A stretch of DNA of 64,000 nucleotides from Celoporthe dispersa (Eukaryota; Ascomycota; Sordariomycetes; Diaporthales; Cryphonectriaceae), in contig WAID01000015.1 in the NCBI GenBank assembly GCA_016584495.1, forward strand, positions 2,170,501 to 2,234,500. The letters are read 5' to 3'. Shown here one piece after another: positions 56,027-64,000 of this stretch (the first letter of the stretch is position 1; the number at the start of each line of letters is the position of its first letter). The notes beneath the pieces were generated by a model. It was not told where the DNA came from and did not search any database. It saw nothing but the letters and a program-made list of their open reading frames with translations. Position numbers and translations under genes: made by a program.

Positions 56027-56938
56027 ATGGCTCCCCAACGGTATTCCCCCCGCCTGACATATCCCTACTACGCCCCGGCAGAGACACTTCCGGCTCCGCT
56101 GCCGACCGTCGCTGAGATCCTCGCATCGGAGGAAGTCTTCCCCTGCATTTTCCAGAAGCGAGCCATCCGCAAGGTCGGCGACCACTTCATCGCCAAGCAC
56201 GGAGACATCAAGCTGGACGAGGCCGACAACATGCACCTGGTGGCCTGGTACTGCGGTGACCAGGTCCTCATGCCGAGGCTGTACGCCGCCTTCCACGACG
56301 AGGACACGGGGTCCAACTTCATCATCATGGAGTACGTGCAGGGCAAGTCCATGGAGTCGCTGTGGGCGGGGCTCGGCCGCGAGGGCAGGGACCAAGCCGC
56401 CAGGAAGCTGAAGGAGCAGTTCCAGAGCCTGCGCGACATACCCGCCGAGGGCTACTACGGCAGACACGGCCGTCGCCCCTACGACGACATCTTCCTCGGC
56501 TCCGACACTTTACCCTGCGGGCCTTTCCCGAGCGAGTTCCTGCTCAACGAGGCCTTCTTCAGGCGGTATGCCTCCCTGCACCCGGAGCTCGCCGTGGGCC
56601 GCGGCCTCTTCTACCGCCACCGCGTGTTCCCCGCGGTCATGACGGGCCACGGGCCCGTCTTCACCCACGGGGACCTGCAGGCCAAGAACATCCTGATCCG
56701 CGACTCGGACGGCGCCCCTGTCCTCATCGACTGGGAGTGCGCGGCCTGGTACCCGGACTACTGGGAGTACACCAACGCGCTGTGGACGAGCCGGCGCTGG
56801 GGGGACGACTGGTTCCGGTTCGTGGGGCTGTTCCTGAAGGAGTATGTTGTGGAGTTCCAGTGCATGGAGAACCTGCTGGACGATCTTCTGGATGCGCCGC
56901 GGCCTGGTGGTCCGGGTGCGCCGCCTGCGGACGGGTGA
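56027..56938 (+). CDS. APH-type phosphotransferase (aminoglycoside/choline kinase fold)
   Basis: An intronless 303-residue protein starting MAPQRYSPRLTYPYY. The kinase-like fold is visible: KVGDHFIAKHGD has the ATP-site Lys, and FIIMEYVQGKSMESLW is the hinge. The catalytic loop is THGDLQAKNILI (His214, Asp216). LIDWECAAWYPDYWEY supplies the metal-binding Asp235 and the typical fungal APH ending. Members of this expanded fungal family phosphorylate small molecules or have unknown roles, and few are linked to drug resistance. I do not assign a substrate. It ends in a Pro/Gly-rich tail. Neighbours give no pathway hint. Confidence 0.87.
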   Translation: MAPQRYSPRLTYPYYAPAETLPAPLPTVAEILASEEVFPCIFQKRAIRKVGDHFIAKHGDIKLDEADNMHLVAWYCGDQVLMPRLYAAFHDEDTGSNFIIMEYVQGKSMESLWAGLGREGRDQAARKLKEQFQSLRDIPAEGYYGRHGRRPYDDIFLGSDTLPCGPFPSEFLLNEAFFRRYASLHPELAVGRGLFYRHRVFPAVMTGHGPVFTHGDLQAKNILIRDSDGAPVLIDWECAAWYPDYWEYTNALWTSRRWGDDWFRFVGLFLKEYVVEFQCMENLLDDLLDAPRPGGPGAPPADG

Positions 56939-58611
56939 GCTGGGCTTGAGAGCGCAGTATGGAGAGCCAGATACAGATCCCCGATGGATCATGCTAGAAA
57001 AGATGCCTTGTAGGGAGATGATGACGATGCATTGACGTGTCTGTGCCTGTCAGTAACCTCCAGGTCTCCCAGACAATGAACTAGTATTACTTACTTACCC
57101 AGAGTCACTCTGGACGTACCTCAGGGTCTCGGATCCTCGCAAACTCTGCTACCATTCCCAAACGTGTAGCGCTGTCTGTAGGCCCTCAAGCTCTGCGCAG
57201 TGGGTCGTAGATCCTCAGATCTGGCCGGGAGCTGACTATAACCAACTGCTGATAAAAAAAAAGTTGGCTGTCGAGCCAGCTGCTGAGCAATCGTGCGACG
57301 GGTCACCAGACCCTGCCGAACGTCACGATTGGCACCAAGAGCGACATGCTGACAGTTGTGATCTCCTGGTGTTTGTTGCACCGAAGTCGCCTCCGAGTCC
57401 ACTCGGTACTACTGCGTATACATGTTAAGCGGCGCTGACCGCGGGGATTTCAACCGAGGCTGCAGAGGTCTGTATGCAGCAGTCACACGAGCGTCTCCCG
57501 CAGCTGCCCTGGTGGGATAGCAGGACCAGGTTTTAGTTATATGAGGGTGTACGTATAAGCTTATGTATGTGCTATGGTTGCAGTAGGCAGCAGGTATGAG
57601 GGAGGACCGGTCAGCTGGAGGGGGTGATCAGTGAGCTGTCAAGCCGATCTGCGCGAGGACTTGCTTTTTATGCACGGGGAAGCCAGGGAAGAACGGACCT
57701 TGCTTCTGCCGAGCTCCCTCTCTCAGCGTCGGGGTAAACAAGAAAGGGAAGCAGTCAAGGGTGCTCTTACGAGATAGATACTCTCCAGGTGGATCTGGCC
57801 CGACGTGTGGGGTGACCTGCTCCCGGATAATTGAGGGACTCTTGTGGTAATTCTAGAGCAGGGCAGCCTTGGCACTTTGACCAGAGGTGTATCAGTCCAC
57901 CTCTCGAGTTTAGCCAGGTTACATGCATGGTAGCGACTCGAGACGCCCGTGCAGTGAGACCTTACACCTTGATAGAATACCACGTCTCGATCCTTGGTCG
58001 GCAACACACCACCCCTCCTGGATTTTTTTCTTCTTCCTTCTTTTCTTCTGGAACCATTGCGGAGAGTGGCGAAAAAAAAAGAAGAAAGAAAGAAAGAAAA
58101 AAGAAGAGAAAAAACTGAATCAGGACCAAGTGGAGTGTGCGGAATTCCTAGTCTGACTATTATTACGGTACTCGCCGAGGTCCACGGCACAAATGTGGAC
58201 ATTTTGCGCACGAAAGAGCGATGGGAAGAGATAAAAGAGAAGAGTAAGAGAATGGAAGAAAAGAAGAAGGAAAAAAAGAAGATTGGACCGTCAGTAATAC
58301 AGAATCTTATCAAGTTGTTTACTGTTCCTGGCGCTGATCTCTTCTGTGCTCAGTAGCTCTCTTTTTTTTTCTTCTCTTCCTTTTTCTCCGGTACGTACCA
58401 AGTACCCACAACGGCAGTTCACCCCAAGCGTTGAGACTACTTGAACCAGGGTCTCTGCACATCTCTTCACATGTTCAGTGCCCACGAAAACTCAACCCAA
58501 CCTTTTTTTCTTTTCTTTCTTTCTTCTTCTCCTTCTCCTTCCTCTCAACACACCAGAGGGAGACATAACGAGTTGTGTCTCACTCTAGCTTTAAGTCTCT
58601 CGTCGCCCATC
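56939..58611. promoter_or_regulatory. APH 3' flank and PTR2 promoter/leader
   Basis: About 1.7 kb without a recognisable gene. Pyrimidine- and A/G-rich tracts at about 58,020-58,110 and 58,500-58,545 lie upstream of the transporter start. Confidence 0.55.
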
Positions 58612-60597
58612 ATGGATCATGAATCCAATGTTGCGGAGTGAGTTCCTCCCATCCCCCGCGCCCACCTTTATACACATCCCTTGTTGTGGTTCCCTTCATA
58701 ATTAATAATGAATACATGTTAACAATCAACCTTGATGTAGGCTGCACGCCACTGTGGTGGAACCTCGGCTGAAGGACCACAAGGACATGGCTGGCGGTGT
58801 TGTTGAGCCCTCGGCCGGCGACCTTGCCATGTCCAGAGCCAGCACGGCCGACGGAGACGAGCCCACCGACGAGGAGAAGCGGACGCTGCGCAAGGTCTCT
58901 GACAAGCTGCCCTGGTCTGCCTTTTCTCGTCTGCGTCGTCGAGCTCTGCGAGCGCTTCACCTACTACGGCCTCTCTGGCCCCTTCCAGAACTACATCGAG
59001 AACAAGTACGGCGGCACCCTGCCTGGAGCCATGGGCATGGGCCAGACTGCAGCCACGGGCCTGACCGACTTCTTCCAGTTCTGGTGCTATGTGACGCCCG
59101 TCCTCGGTGCCATCGTCAGTGACCAGTACCTGGGCAAGTACTGGACCATCTTCTACTCGGCCATCATCTACATCGTCGGCTGTCTGATCCTCTTCCTGAC
59201 CTCGCTGCCTGTCGCCATCGAGAACGGTGCCGCCTTGGGAGGTCTGATCGCGGCCATGATCGTCATCGGGTGCGGCACGGGAGGCATCAAGAGCAACGTC
59301 TCGCCCCTCATTGCAGAGCAGTACGAGAACACCACTCCCTTCATCAAGACGCTCAAGTCTGGCGAGAGGGTCATCGTCGACCCTGCCACCACAATCAAGA
59401 GGATCTGTAAGTCTTGTCAGACCAACGCGCCCAGAAAGGCTGTCGCACCCTCCAGTAATAATAATGAGTACTAACCACCGCCGTTTATTTTTTTTTATTT
59501 TTTTAATCAGACATGGTCTTCTACATGATGATCAACATTGGCAGTCTTTCCAGCATCGCCACCACCGAGCTCGAGGCCCGCGTCGGGTTCTGGGCCGCCT
59601 ACCTCCTCCCCCTTCCTCATGTTCATCGTCGGCTTCGGCGTCCTCGTCGCGGGAAAGTCTCACTACAAGATGAGACCCCCCCAGGGAAGCGTCATCCCGA
59701 AGGCCTTCAGGGTCCTGTGGATTGCCATGAGGAACAAGGGTAACTTCGACGCCGCCAAGCCCCAGTACCACGAGGAGCTGGCCGGCGGCGCGCAGGGGGA
59801 GCGCCGGCACCGCCGCCATCACCTGGGACAGCGTCTTTGTCGACGAGGTCAGGAGGGCCATCGTGGCCTGCAAGGTCTTCTGCTTCTACCCCATCTACTG
59901 GGTCGTGTACTCGCAGATGCTCAACAACTTCATCTCCCAGGCCGGCCAGATGACCCTCCACGGCATCCCCAACGACCTGATGCAGAACTGGGACCCCATC
60001 ACCATCATCATCTTCATCCCCATCTGCGACTACTTCCTGTATCCCGGCCTGGCCAGGCTCGGCTTCCAGATGTACCCCGTCACCCGCATCTTCTGGGGCT
60101 TCATGCTGGGCGCCGGCGCCATGGCCTATGCTGCCGGCGTGCAGAAGCTCATCTACGAGTCCGGCCCCTGCTACGACGCCCCCGCCGCCTGCCCTGCCGC
60201 CCTCGAGGCCGACGGGAGCTATGCGCCCAACAACGTCCACGTCGCCATCCAGGCCCCCGCCTACCTGCTCATCGGCCTCTCCGAGATCTTTGCCAGCATC
60301 ACGGGCCTCGAGTACGCCTTCACAAAGGCCCCCGCCAGCATGAAGAGCTTCATCATGTCGCTCTTCCTGCTGACCAGCGCCTTCGGCTCCGCCCTGTCCA
60401 TCGCCCTGTCGCCTACCGCCGTGGACCCCAAGCTGCTGTGGATGTACACCGGCCTGGCGGTTGCCTGTTTCGTGGCCGGTGTTGTCTTCTGGCTGCTGTA
60501 TAGCAGGTACAACGACACGGAGGAGGCGATGAACGAGCTGGACAAGTACACCGCGAAGCCGAAGCACGTCGGGGAGAAGGACGAGGAGGACGCCTAG
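58612..60597 (+). CDS. PTR2-type proton-coupled oligopeptide transporter, three frameshifts in the written sequence
   Basis: Exons 58612-58637, 58741-59406 and 59511-60597 have good splice sites (gtgagt/gatgtag and gtaagt/aatcag). The POT family marks are clear. ELCERFTYYGLSGPFQNYI is the first-helix motif. DFFQFWCYVTPVLGAIVSDQ is the first PTR signature. GCGTGGIKSNVSPLIAEQY follows, and FYMMINIGSL is the second PTR signature. Further helices include FCFYPIYWVVYSQMLNNFI and SFIMSLFLLTSAFGSAL. The frame slips three times, at the T4 run 58922-58925, the C5 run 59608-59612 and the G5 run 59795-59799. Each is cured by removing one base, giving 591 residues, normal for fungal PTR2. It should import di- and tripeptides with protons at the plasma membrane. 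Confidence 0.9.
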
Positions 60598-61516
60598 AGA
60601 GGTCTCGTCACTTGGCCTGCCCGGCCTTCTCATGATCACTTCTCAGATCTGTATATAATTTCATGGGCGAATCCTAGATTGTAGCAAATCGTCACGGTTC
60701 TAGTCGTCTCCTTCTTGAAGCCTGTCAAGAGCCTGATGGCATTCACTCGCTATTCTGACAATCCTCCTCGGCAGAGTACTGCAGTATACAGTAAGTATCA
60801 GTGGTGGATTCCATCCCTGTAATGAACAGCCTACCATCCTAGTCTTAGCCTGCATTCGTCCGTGATTGTGTGTAAGCGCAGCAGCTGCTATCGAATCTGA
60901 TTCCATAAGTACTTTTAAAGCATGGAGATACACAAATGTAAGATCATTCATGTTCAAGAGGCAAGTAATGGTACACTACAACTCGCTAGATGGTTGGCCT
61001 GTGTATTGATCAGCGTGCATGAGGCAGTTTCAGGAGCCTGCTGGGGCGGCTGGATATGTGGGCCACGCTGAGGAGGGGAACTGATTTTCTCTCTTGACCC
61101 TCATCTCGTGCAACCCAGCAGAGAGAGTACCCTTATGAACGGTTCTATGAGTCAGGAGCATTCGAAGGCCAGCGATTCTTGCCCGTCTCGGTAAGTTATC
61201 GCCTGGCCAAGCAGCAACTAATGTGGCGCAACACTTCAGCTTGCATCGCCCTACTGCGGGTGCCTCCAGATGCAAATCCGTGATTGGTGAACCTCGGCCT
61301 TTTGGCTCACCACGCGCACGGAATAATGTCTGTTTGCGTGTAGGGAAAATAAGCCGTCACTACAGGTAATTCACCGTCTTGGCCGGTACAGTTATTAAGT
61401 AAATAGAATAGTAGTCTCCTCTTCATATTGCCCAGTGACCCCCTCCTCGTCTGCACGGCTCTTGTTCCTGGCTCTTCCCCTCTTCTCACTTCCTGCCTCC
61501 TCATCCCTTCACCACC
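60598..61516. promoter_or_regulatory. PTR2 3' flank and ALDH promoter
   Basis: This 0.9-kb region between tandem genes shows no gene. The sequence before 61517 is CT-rich, as usual for fungal leaders. Confidence 0.55.
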
Positions 61517-63430
61517 ATGGCCTACAAGATTGACTTTTACGGTATGTAAACCATTGGCTCTCATTAGAAGATGCCCTGAAGAGGCTTCTGGGTTCTAAGA
61601 GCGGCCTGTCTCTGTAATAATACATATTATCTCGACACTTTTCCGTTGACTGGCTAACCTGAGTGCTTCATATAACGAACGAATACATGTGCAGGCGCCT
61701 TACTACAACCTCATCAACAATGAGCTCGCCTCCACGCCGCAAACCCGCCACGGCGTGGACCCCTCCACAGAGGAGGCCCTGCCCGAGGTCCCCCTATCCG
61801 GCAAGCCAGACGTCGACCGGGCCGTAGCAGCCGGCAAGGCAGCCTACCCCGCGTGGCGCTCCCTCTCCTGGGATGAGCGCAGCACGTACCTCCTCCGGCT
61901 AGCCGACGCCATCGAGGCGAACCACGACGGCATCCGGGACCTTGACGTCGCCGAGACGGGCAAGGCCGTGCAGAACGCCAGCCTGGAGATGGTCATGGTC
62001 TTGGCGCACCTGCGGGCACGGCGGCGCTGCGCATCCCGGACGAGGTCGTGGAGGATACGCCCGAGAGGACGGCAGTGGTCAGGTATAGGCCTCTTGGGGT
62101 CGGGGCTGCTATTATTCCCTGGAACTGGCCGCTGCTGCTCGGCCTGGGCAAGATTGGGCCTGCCGTGCTGGCCGGTAATACGTAAGCAGTGAATCTCCTC
62201 GCCTGAGAACTCACATGAGACAACCTTTAGAGAAGGAGAAAAAAAGAAAATCGCTAACTAGACAATTTTCACAAGCGTCATCGTGAAGCCGAGCCCCTAT
62301 GCCCCCTACGCCCTCCTCAGGATAGGCGAGCTCGCGGCCAAGGTCTTCCCGCCCGGCGTCGTGCAGGTGCTCAGCGGCGATGAGAGTCTCGGTCCGCTGT
62401 TGACGGAGCATCCGGACATCGCCAAGGTCAGCTTTACAGGCAGTATACTGACGGGGAGGAAAGTCGCCGAGGTCTGTGGCCGCACGCTGAAGAGGGTCAC
62501 GCTGGAGCTGGGGGGAAATGATGCGGCTGTCGTCTGCGATGATGCCGACCTCGCCAAGGTTGTGCCGGCGGTGAGTTTTGATATGGACCAGAGAAGAAGA
62601 AGAGGGAGAAAAAAAAAGAACACGTCCTTTCCCTACCTTGAGTGGCTTAACTAACCCGATCACGGCTGATGCGTTCTCTGTTCGTTATTAGGTCTCCTCG
62701 CTGGCCTTCCTCTGTTCAGGCCAGATCTGTATGAATATTAAACGGGTCTACGTGCATGACAAGATCTACGATGCATTCCTCGCCGCCATGATCACATTTA
62801 TCCGGGAGAATATGCCTTATGGGGTGGCCACCGATCCAAAGACGGTCATCGGTCCTATTCAGGTATGTTTTTCTACTTCTTTGCCGCCCCTGTTGTTCTA
62901 CCCAGAGAATTCTAGAGTGCTGAGAAAAAAAACCAAAACCCTCTCTGCCCTTTTCAAACAGAACGCAATGCAGTATGGCAAGGTCAAGGAGTTCTTTGAG
63001 GAGGCCGAGGCGCAGAAGTGGACTGTCGCCCTCGGAGGCCTCAAGGAGAAGGCAGGCATCAAGACCAAGGGCCTCTTGTTCCCACCAACCCTCATCGACA
63101 ACCCCAGTGATGAGTCACGCATTGTAAGGGAGGAGCCCTTTGGCCCCATTCTCCCCCCTTATGCGCTGGACAGAGGAGAAGGATGTGATTGACCGCGTCA
63201 ATGCTGTCGAGGCAGGGCTTGGTGCCTCGGTCTGGAGCAGCAGTGTCGAGAGAGCTACCAAGATTGCTGATGCCCTGGAGGCTGGTAGTGTCTGGGTGAA
63301 TGGTCATTTCCAGGTGGCACCGAACATGCCCTTTGGTGGACACAAGGCCAGTGGTATCGGGATGGACTGGGGGGTGGTTGGACTCAAGGGGTGGTGTAAC
63401 CCACAGGGCTTCTGGACCAACAAGGCATAA
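61517..63430 (+). CDS. NAD(P)-dependent aldehyde dehydrogenase, three frameshifts in the written sequence
   Basis: Five exons: 61517-61541, 61695-62181, 62276-62570, 62692-62862 and 62962-63430. All have clear splice sites. Motifs in order are VAAGKAAYPAWRSLSWDER, GAAIIPWNWPLLLGLGKIGP (cofactor-binding PWN), IVKPSPYAPY, FTGSILTGRKV and VTLELGGND (general-base Glu). FLCSGQICMNIKRVYVH contains the catalytic Cys. EEPFGPILP, NMPFGGHKASGIG and the C-terminus GFWTNKA follow. Three frame slips are seen: one extra base near 61700-61701, one missing base near 62010-62025, and one extra C in the C6 run 63153-63158. Correcting them gives 481 residues, the usual ALDH length. It oxidises an aldehyde to the acid. 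The exact substrate is unknown. Confidence 0.88.
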
Positions 63431-64000
63431 AGGATGCCAGTGTAAGTAGTTTTGCAGACTGCTGAAGAAAGGCAGGTTGTACCTGTATATCTGAGAAATT
63501 ATGGCTGTTGGTTTTGAGTTGAAGTTACTTAAGTACTTACTTGTTCAGGTGAGTCAAATATTGTAGTCTGTTCATGCTTTTGGTCTTGAGAAATCCAACA
63601 CAAGTATTTGGTTTTTTTGGTTTCTTCAAAAAAATGGAGAAGAGAGAAAAAAAGAAGGAAAATCACCTTCCTGAGGCTTGAATATCAAACTGCAGGTGGC
63701 TCGGTATATTGAGATGTACTTATTCCTGCAACAAGCAATTCTGGATATATAGATTAGCTTTATTAACATTGACCAGCTGACCAGGTAAGCTTATAGACCT
63801 CTGTGGTGGTGGGGAATAAGGCATCTGCTGACCCGCTGCAGGTCTATTTATGTACATAGATAGCTTTCACAAGCGAGCATGACCTTCCTTTCTTTGATAG
63901 CCTCCAGATAGGCTAGATAATGCCGGGGCTAAAGGTCGAGATGCCCCGTTGTATTGCAAGTTTGCGTCCTAAAGAATTACAAGTCCTGAAGCGAAGCCGT
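63431..64000. other. ALDH 3' flank to window edge
   Basis: AT-rich 3' sequence with A/G-rich tracts at about 63,629-63,660. No gene is seen. Confidence 0.6.

Noticed and set aside
58612..60597. Explaining the PTR2 frame slips by small introns
   Set aside because: The shifted frames abut directly in conserved helices with no room for donor, branch and acceptor.
1..64000. CRISPR array, prokaryotic operon, viral or transposon gene, or secondary-metabolite backbone gene
   Set aside because: No spaced direct repeats, integrase or reverse-transcriptase motifs, terminal repeats, or PKS/NRPS/terpene motifs were seen on either strand.

Overview
The window is nuclear DNA from a filamentous ascomycete, most likely a Sordariomycete. 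It has about 20 protein genes in 64 kb on both strands. Introns are short (about 50-110 nt) with gtragt-type donors and CTRAY branch sites. The gene families are typical of Pezizomycotina: Zn2Cys6 regulators, a rhodopsin-fold PTH11-like membrane protein, a 2EXR protein, GH12 and PTR2. I see no bacterial operon, CRISPR array, rRNA, tRNA or intact transposon. Each gene was rebuilt by joining exons across visible splice sites; where I give exon coordinates, the exon lengths and frames were checked against each other.

Layout. 0-13.7 kb: 3' part of CENP-S/MHF1 (+), a Zn2Cys6 factor (-), a rhomboid protease (-), a second Zn2Cys6 factor (+), LOC1 (+) and an EHT1/EEB1-type alpha/beta hydrolase (-). 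14.6-25.3 kb: a block of conserved genes on the + strand: the cohesin loader MAU2/SCC4 with a very long Q/P-rich repetitive N-terminus, mitochondrial PET127, and ribosomal protein uL4 (RPL4). 25.8-34 kb: an ARO8-type aminotransferase (-), a PTH11-like membrane protein (+) and a flavin monooxygenase (-). 34.2-38.8 kb: an intronless 1,556-residue protein that looks like a POT1/CDC13-type telomere-binding protein. 39.3-43.7 kb: a 2EXR protein (-) and malic enzyme (-). 43.7-53.2 kb: gene-poor, rich in microsatellites, with only a secreted GH12 glucanase (-). 53.2-63.4 kb: PAF-acetylhydrolase, an APH-type phosphotransferase, a PTR2 peptide transporter and an aldehyde dehydrogenase, all on +.

How the genes relate. 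I see no biosynthetic cluster. Conserved genes (genome maintenance, ribosome, mitochondrion) are mixed with accessory metabolic and secreted functions.

The main cross-cutting observation is that at least seven otherwise well-conserved genes carry single-base reading-frame breaks: PET127, FMO, the 2EXR gene, malic enzyme (two), PAF-AH, PTR2 (three) and ALDH (three). Eleven of the twelve breaks are explained by one extra base, usually in a run of 3-6 identical bases. This looks like homopolymer overcalling in the assembly rather than gene decay. Any automated annotation of this window will truncate or split these genes.
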